DNA of 64,000 bases, from assembly GCF_963677195.1 (NCBI RefSeq), contig NZ_OY781918.1, positions 1,104,923 through 1,168,922 on the forward strand. Direction: 5' to 3'. This DNA is from an uncultured Marinifilum sp. (GTDB lineage Bacteria > Bacteroidota > Bacteroidia > Bacteroidales > Marinifilaceae). Made by a program: the position numbers and the translations under genes. How positions within the stretch are numbered: position 1 is the first letter of the stretch; every line of letters begins with the position of its first letter. Below the pieces are notes generated by a model. That model had not been told where the DNA came from, searched no databases, and saw nothing but the letters and a program-made list of their open reading frames with translations. Below, piece by piece: positions 43,290 to 53,237 of this stretch.

Positions 43290-44483
43290 ATGAGATTAAA
43301 AACTTTAACAAGTGTTCTGTTAATGCTGGGCATAATAATGCCAGCTATTGCTAAAAAGAAGGAAGAAAAAGAGAAATCATATCAGTTTACAATCGAGAAA
43401 CAACTTAAAACAAGTTCGGTTAAAGACCAGTATCGTTCGGGTACTTGTTGGTCGTTTGCTACCATTTCGTTTTTAGAGTCGGAGTTGTTAAGAACGGGAA
43501 AAGAAGAAATTGATTTATCAGAAATGTTTATTGTAAACAGAAACTATCACCTTAGAGCTAAGGATTATATTCGTTTTCATGGAAAAAAAAGTTTCTCGCC
43601 TGGTGCCGAAGGATGGGATGTACTAAATGTAATTAAGAATTATGGAATATTGCCTGAGCAGATATATTCTGGAAATACATTTGACGAAACAATGCCTGTT
43701 CATGGAGAAATGGATGCTGTATTAAAAGCTTATGTTGATGCTGTTGTAAAAAATAAAAATAAAAAAATTACACCGGTATGGATGAAAGGTTTCGATGGTA
43801 TTCTTGATGCATACCTGGGAGAAATTCCTGAGAAATTCTCATACAAAGGAAAAGAATATACACCTAAATCGTTTGCAAATAATATGGGTTTAAATATGGA
43901 CGATTATGTAACTATTACTTCTTATACTCATCATCCGTTTTACGAAACTTATATTTTCGAAGGTCCCGATAACTGGTCGATGGGTGAGGTGTACAACTTG
44001 CCAATGGATGAAATGGTGCAAATTATGGATAATGCCATAGCTAAAGGATACAGTATTGCTTGGGGAAGTGATGTAAGCGAAAAAGGATTTGCTTTTCGTA
44101 AAGGAGTTGCCGTTGTTCCTGATACTGAAACTAAAAATATGGCTGATTCGGAAATTTCTAAATGGGAAAATTTGAGTAGTGATCAGAAAGCAGCTTACGG
44201 AACTGAATATCCTGTAAAAGAGAAAGTAATTACTCAAGAAATGCGTCAGAAAGCTTTCGATAATTATGAATCTACCGAAGATCATTTAATGCACATTGTT
44301 GGAACGGCTAAAGATCAGAACGGAAGTAAATACTATGTGGTGAAAAATTCGTGGGGAACCGATATGAATTCTTACAAAGGGTATTTTTATGCTTCGAAAG
44401 CATTCGTGCAATACAAAACAGTTGGCCTGATGTTGCATAAAGATGCTATTCCTGCCGAAATTGCCAAGAAAATGGGATTGTAA
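43290..44483 (+). CDS. C1-family cysteine peptidase, bleomycin hydrolase/aminopeptidase C type
   Basis: 397 residues with a signal peptide (cleavage near AIAKKK), so exported, unlike cytoplasmic PepC. The triad is Cys53 in QYRSGTCWSFA, His335 in EDHLMHIVG and Asn353 in VVKNSWG, in the order and spacing of the C1B family. Bacteroidota often carry a secreted form of this peptidase. It probably trims peptides in the periplasm. Transcribed divergently from the broken M49 peptidase gene; two GCATTATCAA repeats (43193 and 43221) lie in the shared upstream region. Confidence 0.9.
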   Translation: MRLKTLTSVLLMLGIIMPAIAKKKEEKEKSYQFTIEKQLKTSSVKDQYRSGTCWSFATISFLESELLRTGKEEIDLSEMFIVNRNYHLRAKDYIRFHGKKSFSPGAEGWDVLNVIKNYGILPEQIYSGNTFDETMPVHGEMDAVLKAYVDAVVKNKNKKITPVWMKGFDGILDAYLGEIPEKFSYKGKEYTPKSFANNMGLNMDDYVTITSYTHHPFYETYIFEGPDNWSMGEVYNLPMDEMVQIMDNAIAKGYSIAWGSDVSEKGFAFRKGVAVVPDTETKNMADSEISKWENLSSDQKAAYGTEYPVKEKVITQEMRQKAFDNYESTEDHLMHIVGTAKDQNGSKYYVVKNSWGTDMNSYKGYFYASKAFVQYKTVGLMLHKDAIPAEIAKKMGL

Positions 44484-44507
44484 TAAATCATATACTATAA
44501 GATTATG

Positions 44508-44537
44508 AATGCGCTTCGCTCGGGGCGCATTTTTTTG
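44508..44537 (+). terminator. Terminator of the C1 peptidase gene
   Basis: AATGCGC/GCGCATT stem with a 10-base loop and seven T. Confidence 0.85.
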
Positions 44538-44550
44538 TGTAAAACAAAAA

Positions 44551-44609
44551 CACCACCTCCCGCGTGGGAAGGTGGTGAAAAAAAAGCTTTGGGAAACAGG
44601 TTCCCAAAA
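44551..44609 (-). terminator. Double terminator of the SulP gene
   Basis: Two successive hairpins: TTTGGGAA/TTCCCAAA (44588-44595 with 44101-type partner at 44601-44608) followed on the minus strand by a T run, then CACCACC/GGTGGTG (44551-44577), again followed by T on that strand. Confidence 0.8.
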
Positions 44610-44624
44610 CAAATATTCTGATTA

Positions 44625-46235
44625 TTATTCTATTTTTATTTTATCGGTAACAACATAGTAATTAGGATCGTCTATATCGCGTACAATTACAGTTCTAAAG
44701 TGACTATCTGCTGTTTGTAATAACCTAATACAATCCTCACTAAGATGCTTTAATTTAATGTTTTTTCCTGAATTTTCATATTTCTGAACCAAATTACTAA
44801 TTGCTTCAATTCCTGAGTGATCGGATACTCGTGATTCTTTAAAGTCAATTTCGACCGATTCAGGGTCATTCTCCACATCGAATTTATTCATAAAGGTAGT
44901 AATTGATCCAAAAAATAAAGGTCCCCAAATTTCGTAAACTTTTGTTCCGTTGGGTTTTACCGATTTACGGGCACGAATTCTACGAGCATTTTCCCATGAG
45001 AACACCAGTGCGCTAACAATTACTCCCACTAAAACGGCAATTGCCAAATCGAATATTACGGTTAAAGCAGAAACTAATATTAATACAAAAGCATCGGCTC
45101 TGGGTATTTTATGGAGAATACGGAAACTCGACCAGGCAAAGGTTCCAATAACTACCATAAACATTACACCTACTAAAGCTGCAATTGGCACCATCTCGAT
45201 AAAGGGTGAAGCAAATAATATAAATGCCAGTAAGGTTAAAGCTGCAATAAGCCCAGAAAGTCTTCCACGACCGCCCGATTTTACATTAATCAGCGATTGA
45301 CCAATCATGGCACATCCGCCCATACCACCAAAAAATCCGGTAACGATATTAGCTGCTCCCTGAGCCATACATTCGCGATTGCCATTACCTCGACTATTTG
45401 TTATCTCATCTAAAAGATTAAGTGTCATTAATGATTCAATTAAACCAATAGCAGCAAGAATAGCGGCATAAGGAAGAATAAAAGTTATGGTTTCCATATT
45501 GAAAGGAACCAGTGTGAACAATTGTGTTTGGAAAGTTGGTAATCCGCCTTTTAATCCGGTACCACCACCATCACGAATAAACGATCCTACTGTGCTTACA
45601 TCTAATCCGCCAAATATTACAATTGCCGATACAACAATAATACCTGTAAGTGCAGCAGGAATTTTAGAAGTTAGTTTAGGCAAGAAATACATAATTGCCA
45701 TGGTTAAAATTACCAAACCAATCATGGTATAAAGTTCCATTCCCTGCAGCCATGTAGTTTCTCCGGCAATTTTTTCGGTAAACATTCCCAATTGCGATAA
45801 GAAAATTACAATTGCCAATCCGTTTACAAATCCCATCATTACCGGATGAGGAATTAAACGCACAAATTTACCAAAGCGGAAAACGCCAGCTAAAAATTGA
45901 ATAATACCAGTAAGTATTATGGTTGCAAACAGGTAATTTAAGCCCATATTTTCGATAGGAGAGGCCATAGCCATTCCCATTTCGTTTCCTTCTTTAACAA
46001 GGCTAACCAATACTACTGCCATTGCTCCGGTTGCTCCGGATATCATTCCCGGACGACCACCAAAAACAGAAGTTATTAATCCGATCATGAAAGCAGCATA
46101 AAGTCCTACTAAAGGATCTACGCCTGCCACAAAAGCAAAAGCAACTGCTTCAGGAACCAAAGCAAGAGCCACGGTTAAACCAGATAAAATATCATTTTTT
46201 GAATTCTTTGCTTTTTGCTTGAAAAAATCTACCAT
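44625..46235 (-). CDS. SulP-family anion permease with STAS domain
   Basis: 536 residues with 10-12 membrane segments, beginning with the SulP mark LSGLTVALALVPEAVAFAFVAGVDPLVGLYAA and GGRPGMISGATGAM; then GNGNRECMAQGAANIVTGFFGGMGGCAMIGQSLIN. The C-terminal ~120 residues are a STAS domain (DFKESRVSDHSGIEAISNLV). SulP proteins carry sulphate, bicarbonate or dicarboxylates; no sulphate-assimilation gene lies near, so the substrate stays open. It has its own TAGTTTTG promoter and double terminator. Confidence 0.93.
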   Translation of the reverse strand: MVDFFKQKAKNSKNDILSGLTVALALVPEAVAFAFVAGVDPLVGLYAAFMIGLITSVFGGRPGMISGATGAMAVVLVSLVKEGNEMGMAMASPIENMGLNYLFATIILTGIIQFLAGVFRFGKFVRLIPHPVMMGFVNGLAIVIFLSQLGMFTEKIAGETTWLQGMELYTMIGLVILTMAIMYFLPKLTSKIPAALTGIIVVSAIVIFGGLDVSTVGSFIRDGGGTGLKGGLPTFQTQLFTLVPFNMETITFILPYAAILAAIGLIESLMTLNLLDEITNSRGNGNRECMAQGAANIVTGFFGGMGGCAMIGQSLINVKSGGRGRLSGLIAALTLLAFILFASPFIEMVPIAALVGVMFMVVIGTFAWSSFRILHKIPRADAFVLILVSALTVIFDLAIAVLVGVIVSALVFSWENARRIRARKSVKPNGTKVYEIWGPLFFGSITTFMNKFDVENDPESVEIDFKESRVSDHSGIEAISNLVQKYENSGKNIKLKHLSEDCIRLLQTADSHFRTVIVRDIDDPNYYVVTDKIKIE

Positions 46236-46266
46236 ATTATAAATCCTAAAAATTTGATTAAGGGCG

Positions 46267-46274
46267 CAAAACTA
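46267..46274 (-). promoter_or_regulatory. -7 box TAGTTTTG of the SulP gene
   Basis: The complement CAAAACTA lies 32 bases before the SulP start. Confidence 0.5.
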
Positions 46275-46627
46275 GGCTTTTTGTTTGGACTGGCATGCAC
46301 TTTATATCAATTAATTGTAAATATTTTTAACGAAAACGATGTAAGTAAGATTTAAAGTGAAAATTGACGATTAAGAATGATAATTGAAGCTTGTTTTTAT
46401 AACAGTAGTGGAATTATAAATACTGAAAACTTTGTTTTATTCAAAGTAAATTGCACTAAATATTCAATTGCAGAAAAATTAGTTCATCGAATTTTATCAA
46501 TCTATTTTTTAAACTAATTTTAAATTTCTTAAATTGATAACAATAAATAAAAGCCGATATATAAACTCTTGCCCTTATTAAGGGATTGCGAATTGTTGAT
46601 TGATAACTTTTTATTAATCCGAGAGAG
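46275..46627. other. Intergenic region with small palindrome
   Basis: About 350 AT-rich bases without a gene. CCCTTA-T-TAAGGG at 46572-46584 is a perfect dyad 44 bases before the next start and may be an operator. Nothing else is recognised. Confidence 0.4.
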
Positions 46628-46894
46628 ATGAAAAGAGTAATAAAGGACTACAAAAATATTGGAATAGAACTATTACAGCTTTTGATAAAAACATTTCCCG
46701 ATGGAATTTATGAAGATGACATCGTAAGCATTAACATACCCGATGGAAAAACGATTAATGTAATAGAATTAAGAACCGACGATACAATTTACCTCATTAA
46801 AATGGATAAGGAATTACAAGTACAAATGGATTCCTTTACAGGTGATTTTGAGGGGCTTGATCTATTTTCGGATGGGTATGGAACTATGCCTTAG
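46628..46894 (+). CDS. Small conserved hypothetical protein
   Basis: 88 residues, no signal peptide, acidic, with a beta-strand pattern ([31 protein letters not shown]). No family recognised. GAGAGAG seven bases before the ATG is one of the few Shine-Dalgarno-like sites in the window. Its last 11 bases overlap the end of dxs on the other strand. Confidence 0.65.
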   Translation: MKRVIKDYKNIGIELLQLLIKTFPDGIYEDDIVSINIPDGKTINVIELRTDDTIYLIKMDKELQVQMDSFTGDFEGLDLFSDGYGTMP

Positions 46895-48800
46895 TTTGTT
46901 TTTTAAGAATTTTGCTTATGGCATTTTTAATTCCCTCTTTATCGTAGCCACATTCTTTGTAAAGCTCCTGCTGAGTTCCGTGTTCAACCCATTTATCGGG
47001 TACTCCCAAGCGTAATATTCTGCTACTGTAAAAATTATCGCTCATAAATTCGAGTACAGCCGTTCCAAGTCCACCAACAATACATCCATCTTCTAGTGTA
47101 ATAATGTTATCGAATTTTTGGAACACCTCATGCAATAGTTCTTCATCTATTGGTTTTAGATATCTCATATCGTAATGAGCAATCGATAAACCTTCTTTTT
47201 CTACCTCTTCAATAGCATCCATAGCTTCGGTACCAATGGCTCCAATCGAAAGAATTGCCAATTCTTTACCATCTTTTAATTTCTGGCCTTTTCCAACAGG
47301 AAGAATCTCAAATTCTTTTTTCCAGTCGATAATACGACCTCTTCCTCGTGGATATCGTATAGAAAAAGCACCCATATTTTCCTGTTGAGCGGTAAACATT
47401 AAATTACGAAGTTCAATTTCGTTTAAAGGCGATGCAATGGTAAGGTTTGGTACACAGCGCATAAAAGCAAGGTCGTAAACTCCATGATGGGTAGCACCAT
47501 CGGCACCAACCAATCCGCTTCTGTCAAGACAAAAAACTACATTTACATTTTGTAGAGCAACATCATGAATAACCTGATCGTAAGCTCTTTGCATAAACGA
47601 AGAGTAAATGGCACAAAATGGTAATTTTCCCTGAGCGGCTAATCCTCCCGAAAAAGTTACAGCATGTTGTTCTGCAATTCCCACATCGAAAGCACGATCG
47701 GGCATTTTTTCCATCATTATATTTAGCGAACTACCCGTAGGCATTGCAGGTGTTATACCTACAATTTTATCGTTCATTTCGGCTAATTCTACAATTGTAT
47801 TTCCAAATACCTCCTGAAATTTTGGTGCTTGTGGACCCGTAGAAGGGGAAGTTAAAAGTTTACCAGTTTTACAATCGAATTTACCAGGAGCATGCCAATA
47901 GGTTTGATCTATTTCTGCTTGCTTAAAGCCTTTTCCTTTTTGAGTAATTACGTGTAAAATTTTTGGTCCCGGTATTTTGTGTAAATCTTCCAGTACTTTT
48001 ACCAGATGATTTACATCATGTCCATCAACAGGGCCGAAATATCTAAAATTTAGCGCTTCGAAAAGGTTACTTTGCTTAAGTAATATGGTTTTAATTCCAT
48101 TTTCAACCTTCTGAAATATTTGTTGAGTATTTGAATTAATTCGATTGAATTTTCCTAAAATACGCCAGACATCGTTTTTAACTTTATTATAAGTTTGCGA
48201 AGTTGTAATATCTAAAAGGTATTCGTTTAAACCACCAGTACTTGGGTCGATAGCCATATTGTTGTCGTTCAAAATAACCAACAAATCGGCTTTATTCCCA
48301 GCTGCATTATTTAAACCTTCGAAAGCTAAGCCAGCAGTCATCGATCCATCGCCAATAACGGCAACTGTTTTTCTCTCTTTTTCGCCTTTTAATTGTGCAG
48401 CAACAGCCATACCTAAAGCGGCAGAAATAGAAGTTGAAGAGTGTCCGACCGTAAAAGAATCGTACTCACTTTCGCCTCGGTTGGGAAATCCACTAATTCC
48501 CTTAAACTTTCGGTTGGTATGAAAAACATTTTTTCGTCCGGTAAGTATTTTATGTCCGTAAGCCTGATGTCCAACGTCCCAAACCAGATTATCGTAAGGT
48601 GTATTTAATACATAATGAAGGGCAACGGTAAGTTCTACCACACCCAGGCTAGCCCCAAAATGTCCGGGATTATTCGAAACCTGTTCAATAATTTCCTGAC
48701 GTAGTTCAGAACATACCTCAATTAGATCATCCTCCGATATTTTTTTAAGATCTGAAGGATAATTGATTTGATCCAATAACTTTTTATCAGCTTTCGCCAT
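46884..48800 (-). CDS. dxs: 1-deoxy-D-xylulose-5-phosphate synthase
   Basis: 638 residues, normal for Dxs. Thiamine-diphosphate site: [19 protein letters not shown] and NDNNMAI; N-terminal [19 protein letters not shown]; pyrimidine domain with [17 protein letters not shown] and [20 protein letters not shown]-terminal transketolase domain. It joins pyruvate and glyceraldehyde 3-phosphate in the first step of the methylerythritol pathway to isoprenoids, in the cytoplasm. It seems to be transcribed alone. Confidence 0.97.
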   Translation of the reverse strand: MAKADKKLLDQINYPSDLKKISEDDLIEVCSELRQEIIEQVSNNPGHFGASLGVVELTVALHYVLNTPYDNLVWDVGHQAYGHKILTGRKNVFHTNRKFKGISGFPNRGESEYDSFTVGHSSTSISAALGMAVAAQLKGEKERKTVAVIGDGSMTAGLAFEGLNNAAGNKADLLVILNDNNMAIDPSTGGLNEYLLDITTSQTYNKVKNDVWRILGKFNRINSNTQQIFQKVENGIKTILLKQSNLFEALNFRYFGPVDGHDVNHLVKVLEDLHKIPGPKILHVITQKGKGFKQAEIDQTYWHAPGKFDCKTGKLLTSPSTGPQAPKFQEVFGNTIVELAEMNDKIVGITPAMPTGSSLNIMMEKMPDRAFDVGIAEQHAVTFSGGLAAQGKLPFCAIYSSFMQRAYDQVIHDVALQNVNVVFCLDRSGLVGADGATHHGVYDLAFMRCVPNLTIASPLNEIELRNLMFTAQQENMGAFSIRYPRGRGRIIDWKKEFEILPVGKGQKLKDGKELAILSIGAIGTEAMDAIEEVEKEGLSIAHYDMRYLKPIDEELLHEVFQKFDNIITLEDGCIVGGLGTAVLEFMSDNFYSSRILRLGVPDKWVEHGTQQELYKECGYDKEGIKNAISKILKKQTKA

Positions 48801-49210
48801 GTACGAAATTCCCCTTTATATCGTTTATAAGCAAAAGCTTATTTATTTGATAATTGATATTCTATTCTTAAATGAAATAAGTGTGATTTTTCTAATGAAA
48901 GTCAATCCTTTAAACTGCTTATTCATTTGTAATATTGCACGAAGATAATAAATTAACAAGTATTCTTTGATATGCTTGTGCCTATAAAAAGCTGTATGCT
49001 TATATTTGTTTGTAAGAAGATAGGATTGACAATCCTTTATTTTTATATAATTATCTGTTTTGCAGATCTTTTTTTTAGTAGGGAATAGTTTTAAGAATTA
49101 GCTTATACAAGCTAAAAAGATTAATTTTTTTCGGATATTTTAGAATTAGATTTAATAATAAGAAATAGAGATATAATAGAAATTTTAACTCATAAAAAAT
49201 ACGATAATAC
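48801..49210. other. Intergenic region with -7 box and small hairpin
   Basis: About 410 bases between divergent genes. TATATTTG at 49001-49008 fits the -7 consensus on the + strand. A 6-base hairpin AGGATT/AATCCT (49022-49036) with a T-rich tail follows 14 bases on, so a very short attenuated transcript is possible before the lipoprotein gene. Confidence 0.4.
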
Positions 49211-50221
49211 ATGTTTAGAAAATTAAGCCCCACAATTATTGTAATTAGTTTTTTGTTTGTATTGATCTCTTGTGTACCCACAAGACAATTTCAGGAACTG
49301 CAGGAAAAACAGGCAAACTGTGCCGATGAACTCGAAATGTTAAAGGATAAAAACCTTGAACTAACAGAGAGTAACAACGAGTTATCGGGAAAAATGAAAA
49401 TTTTGGAAGATAAATACCAAACTATGCTGGCCGATACAATTTCTTTATCAAGAAGATTGCAATCGGCTCGCGAAAGATTAAACCGGTCGGAGAAGAGTAA
49501 TCAGGATTTAATGAATCAGCTCGCGGGAATGCAGGCTGGTAATGCAAAAGAGACAAAAGCGCTGTTGGAGCAAATACGAAAAGCACAGGATAATGTGCGC
49601 TTGCGCGAGGATGAGGTGCTTACTCTGGAAAAGCAAATGGATGCTCGTAAAAGAAAACTGGATGCACTGCAGGCAGAGCTTGGAAAGAGAGATCAGCGTC
49701 TTCGTGAATTGGAATCGGCATTGAGAAGAAAAGATGAGGCGGTAAAAGCACTAAAAAATAAGGTGATGAGTGCTTTAACAGGATTCGAAGGGAATGGTTT
49801 GTCAATTAGTACTAAAAACGGAAAAGTATATGTTTCCATGGATGAGAAATTGCTTTTCAAATCGGGCTCGTATACTGTAGATCAACGTGGTATTCAGGCA
49901 TTGGGACAATTATCCAAAGTATTGGCTCAAAACACGGATATTAATGTAATGATTGAAGGACATACCGATAATGTTCCTTATAATGGAACAGGAGCTTTAA
50001 AAGACAATTGGGATTTAAGTGTGAAACGTGCCACATCAATTGTGAGAATTATTATCCGAAACAAAGGAATCGCTCCAAAACGCCTAACTGTTGCCGGGCG
50101 GAGTAAATATATTCCTGTAGAAACGAATTCCACCTCGGTAGGAAGAAGTAAAAACCGTAGAACCGAGATTATTTTGACGCCTAAGTTAGATGAGTTGTTT
50201 AGGTTGTTGGAGAGTAACTAG
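49211..50221 (+). CDS. OmpA-family lipoprotein with coiled coil
   Basis: 336 residues. Lipobox VLISC at about residue 21; a long coiled coil (about 27-190, heptads of Glu, Leu, Lys, Arg); then an OmpA domain (about 205-325) with FKSGSYTVDQRGIQALGQL, IEGHTDNVPYNG and WDLSVKRATSIVRII, the last giving the Asp and Arg that hold the peptidoglycan diaminopimelate. It should link the outer membrane to the cell wall over a distance set by the coiled coil. The TAG stop is the first codon of the repeat that begins the S23 element. Confidence 0.92.
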   Translation: MFRKLSPTIIVISFLFVLISCVPTRQFQELQEKQANCADELEMLKDKNLELTESNNELSGKMKILEDKYQTMLADTISLSRRLQSARERLNRSEKSNQDLMNQLAGMQAGNAKETKALLEQIRKAQDNVRLREDEVLTLEKQMDARKRKLDALQAELGKRDQRLRELESALRRKDEAVKALKNKVMSALTGFEGNGLSISTKNGKVYVSMDEKLLFKSGSYTVDQRGIQALGQLSKVLAQNTDINVMIEGHTDNVPYNGTGALKDNWDLSVKRATSIVRIIIRNKGIAPKRLTVAGRSKYIPVETNSTSVGRSKNRRTEIILTPKLDELFRLLESN

Positions 50222-50697
50222 CTTCAAGAGGCAAGCAACAAGCAACAAGTGTTTTGAAAATAGGTACTAAATAAGGTGAAATGAAAGATTTTAAAAAGTT
50301 GATTGTCTGGCAAAAAAGTATGGTTTTAGTAAAAGATATCTATCTTCTTGCAAAACAGTTGCCTCAAGAAGAAAAATATGGACTTTATAGCCAAATTACC
50401 CGAGCTACAATTTCTATATCGAGCAATATAGCAGAGGGATCTAGTAGGCATTCAGAGAAAGATTTTAAAAGATTTTTGGAGATTGCTTTGGGATCTTCTT
50501 TTGAGGTTGAAACTCACTTGTTACTGATACAGCAATTGAATTTGGTGGATGACCAGTGTTCAACTATTATTGATCAAATTTGTGAAGTCCAGAAAATGTT
50601 ACAAGGTTTAATGAGGAAACTGAATATATAATAACATATCAAGATCTTAGCTCAAGCTATTTTCTTGAAGCTTGTAACTTGAGGCTTGTAACTAAAT
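50219..50697 (+). mobile_element. S23 (IVS-like) element between the OmpA lipoprotein gene and btpA
   Basis: The left end is TAGCTTCAAGAGGCAAGCAA and on to CAACAAG (50219-50251). The right end is CTCAAGCTATTTTCTTGAAGC and CTTGTAACTTGAGGCTTGTAAC (50651-50692), roughly the complement of the left end. Between them is a single S23 gene. The left end starts at the stop codon of the upstream gene. Confidence 0.6.
50281..50631 (+). CDS. S23-family four-helix-bundle protein
   Basis: 116 residues: MKDFKKLIVWQKSMVLVKDI, YGLYSQITRATISISSNIAEG, and FLEIALGSSFEVETHLLL. It is a diverged homologue of the protein at 28773-29126, with the same length and invariant VWQK, NIAEG and GSSFE blocks. Function unknown; see the other copy for family background. 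It lies on the same strand as its neighbours and would be co-transcribed with them. Confidence 0.92.
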   Translation: MKDFKKLIVWQKSMVLVKDIYLLAKQLPQEEKYGLYSQITRATISISSNIAEGSSRHSEKDFKRFLEIALGSSFEVETHLLLIQQLNLVDDQCSTIIDQICEVQKMLQGLMRKLNI

Positions 50698-50705
50698 TAA
50701 AAAAT

Positions 50706-51497
50706 ATGAACTTAAATAAATCCATAATCGGTATGGTGCACGTACAGGCCCTGCCAGGAACACCACAAAACAGATACAGTATTTCTCAAATTTGCGATAT
50801 GGCTGTTGAAGAGGCAAAAATGTATACCGAATCTGGCTTAGATGCTATCATGATTGAAAATATGCACGATATTCCTTACTTAAAAGGAAGTGTGGGACCA
50901 GAAATTGTGGCAAGTATGACTGCTGTTGCAAAAGCGGTACGAGAAGCTACTGATTTGGATTTGGGCATACAAATTCTTGCCGGAGCAAATAAAGAAGCTT
51001 TGGCAGTAGCACAGGCTGCCAATTTTCAGTTTATTCGTGCCGAAGGATTTGTGTTTGGGCATTTGGCCGACGAGGGTTATATGGAATCTTGTGCAGGAGA
51101 ATTGTTGCGTTATCGTAAGGCAATAGGAGCCGATGACATTGAAATTTATACAGATATTAAGAAAAAACACAGCTCACATGCCATTACTGCCGATGTTGAC
51201 ATTGACGAAACCGCAAAAGCCGCCGAATTTTTCCTGAGCGATGGCTTAATTATTACCGGATCGTCAACCGGAAAAGCGGTTTACCTGCACGAACTAAAAA
51301 GTTTGAAAGACAAAGTGCATACTCCTGTCTTAATAGGATCGGGAATTACTGCCGAAAACTTAACCGAGTATTGGGATTATGCCTCAGGCTTTATTGTAGG
51401 TTCGCATTTTAAAGTAGGTGGGTATTGGAAGAATCCTGTTTCTGCAGAAAGACTAAAAATTTTTATGGAGAAGGTAGAAGAGTTAAAGACTATGTAA
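50706..51497 (+). CDS. BtpA/SgcQ-family protein
   Basis: 263 residues from the ATG at 50706 (MNLNKSIIGMVHVQALPGTP). An in-frame TTG at 50679 lies within the S23 element repeat and is rejected as the start. A TIM barrel of the BtpA family: IGMVHVQALPGTP, DAIMIENMHDIPY, QILAGANKEALAVAQAANF, FIRAEGFVFGHLADEG, and DGLIITGSSTGK. BtpA helps photosystem I assembly in cyanobacteria; in non-photosynthetic bacteria the function is unknown and a sugar or nucleoside enzyme has been proposed. It ends in a terminator. Confidence 0.88.
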   Translation: MNLNKSIIGMVHVQALPGTPQNRYSISQICDMAVEEAKMYTESGLDAIMIENMHDIPYLKGSVGPEIVASMTAVAKAVREATDLDLGIQILAGANKEALAVAQAANFQFIRAEGFVFGHLADEGYMESCAGELLRYRKAIGADDIEIYTDIKKKHSSHAITADVDIDETAKAAEFFLSDGLIITGSSTGKAVYLHELKSLKDKVHTPVLIGSGITAENLTEYWDYASGFIVGSHFKVGGYWKNPVSAERLKIFMEKVEELKTM

Positions 51498-51525
51498 ACT
51501 AAATAAGTTCGATTATAAGTTAGAG

Positions 51526-51558
51526 CCCTAAGATGTTCTTTTATTCTTAGGGTTTTTC
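51526..51558 (+). terminator. Terminator of btpA
   Basis: CCCTAAGA pairs with TCTTAGGG over an 11-base loop, followed by a T-rich run. Confidence 0.8.
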
Positions 51559-52386
51559 TTTTTTATACCACATTACCTTGTTTGAGTATAATATGCCTAT
51601 AATAAGGATGTAATGGTGTGTTTAATAGTTGTATTATTGAGGATAAAAATATTTTTATAGATATTTAGAGAGTTCGTTTTTTTTTTACATTTGAATATGG
51701 TTAAATAAAACATTATGAATAAAAGTTTATGATCGATTAATTAAAATGGTTTATTTAGAATAGTTGTTAGTGATTATTTTTATGGAATAATTGCTATTTA
51801 ATTATTATTCTCTTCTTCTGTATACTCCTTGTGAGAATATATAGCAATTGATAGTTTTGTTAAGAAGTTTTATTTAAAGTTGAATAGGTAAGAGCTAAAT
51901 TCAGGAAAACCTATTCATAGAAAGCAAACCTAATTGAAACCGAATAAACAAATAACCATTTGAAAAAAACTGGATGTTTTTAACGAGAAGGTTTGGATTC
52001 TAATTTAAGCAAGAATATGTTTTATTTCAGAAAAATTATTGCATTTTAATTGTCAGCTTAGCTTTCAAAAAACATCTAGTAAGAGAATTTTGCATTCCTA
52101 GATACTGTTTAGAACAACTGGTATTTTTTAGTGATACTTTTTTCCATTTTTCGGAATAAACTAATGTAATAGTAAACGTTATAATCTTTTATTAAAGAAA
52201 GGAGGGGGTACAGAAATATAATTTAAGAAATTTAAAAAAAAGATTAAGAATTATTTTTTAATGGGAGCCATCTCAATACCAATGGAATTAATTTTAATAG
52301 TAAATTAAGAAGCACAGTACGAATACTTTGTGCGAAAAAAGATGATCGTACCGTGCTATTTAAAAAAAAAATTATTTTATAAAGAT
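51559..52386. other. Long AT-rich intergenic region before the glycine-zipper lipoprotein gene
   Basis: More than 800 bases, very AT-rich, no coding frame seen. There is an 8-base inverted repeat TGAATAGG/CCTATTCA (about 51878-51914). At 52311-52357 AGCACAGTACGA pairs with TCGTACCGTGCT (11 of 12) 30 bases before the lipoprotein start. It is probably the leader and control region of the accessory genes that follow. Confidence 0.5.
52311..52357 (+). promoter_or_regulatory. Leader hairpin before the glycine-zipper lipoprotein gene
   Basis: Arms 52311-52322 and 52346-52357 pair at 11 of 12 positions around a 23-base loop. The sequence has GC-containing arms in an AT desert. No T run follows, so it is not an ordinary terminator; it may be an operator or an mRNA structure. 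Confidence 0.4.
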
Positions 52387-53226
52387 ATGAAATATATTAA
52401 TTTATTAATTGTTTGCCTTTTTTTAGTAGTTTTTAATGCTTGTGATAGTAATGATTCAACAGATCAAACTAAAAGTATGGATTTGTTATCAGTCCATGAT
52501 ATTAATAGTGTAGGGGTGGAGCATAATAATGCTTTAGATAAAGTATTGCAAGGACTAAAAGATGAGAGTGTTTCTTTCGAAAAAAATAGAACTAATATTG
52601 AAGTATTACTAAATGCCGAGTTAAATGAATATTATGAAATGAGTAATTTTCTTGCTAAAGAATCATCAATTGCAATAAAACAATCAAGAATAGAAGTTGA
52701 AAGATATATTGATGGTATTAATAAGAATAAATTGAAAAATTCAGAAGAATATTCATCTATCCAGATTGCAATTGAAGAATATGATGAAGATCTTACAGAA
52801 AAGCAGTGTAAGCTATTGCTTAAAATTGATTATATTCTTGGATAGTTAACGATTGATAGTGAGACTATTATTGATGAATTATGTGATGTGCAAGAATTGG
52901 CTAAAGAGGAATTAACTGAAGTAGAAGCACAAGTTATAATAGTTAGTGCTGAAATAGGAAAAGCTTCAGTTCAATATTGGAGTGTAAACTTGGATGAGTG
53001 GACTCATGTTTTAGTAGGTGAAGAGAAGTCTACTAAGAGGTGGTTTAATTTTAAAGAGTGTGTTGGTTCGGATGTTGCTGGAGCTGTTGGAGGGGCTGTA
53101 ACAGCAGCAGTTGTTAATGCAATTCCTGGGGCAGGTCAAGTTGGATATGCAGGAGCTATTGTTGGAGGAGCTGCAGGAGCAAGTGCAGCAGAAGCTGTAT
53201 CTCAGGTATGGAATCATTATTTTTAA
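52387..53226 (+). pseudogene. Glycine-zipper lipoprotein, bacteriocin-like, with an in-frame amber codon
   Basis: The ATG at 52387 starts a lipoprotein (lipobox VVFNAC). The N-part has VHDINSVGVEHNNALDKVL and a helical body. A TAG at 52843-52845 interrupts, but the same frame stays open to 53226 with no good start after the stop, so this was one gene of about 279 codons. The C-part has WTHVLVGEEKSTKRWFNFKE and then a glycine/alanine-zipper stretch (SDVAGAVGGAVTAAVVNAIP ... GGAAGASAAEAVSQVW), able to span membranes. The build resembles bacteriocin-like proteins. Function is inferred. Two tiny membrane proteins follow, as immunity genes would. Confidence 0.6.
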
Positions 53227-53237
53227 AGATATATGAA

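Noticed and set aside
43890..44612. Minus-strand frames over the C1 peptidase gene and its terminator
   Set aside because: The + strand gene has a full catalytic triad and signal peptide; the minus frames show no motifs and run through a terminator.
52843..52845. Recoding of UAG as an amino acid
   Set aside because: No sign of a pyrrolysine system or a stem-loop of known recoding type; other genes here use TAG as an ordinary stop (for example sdhA).
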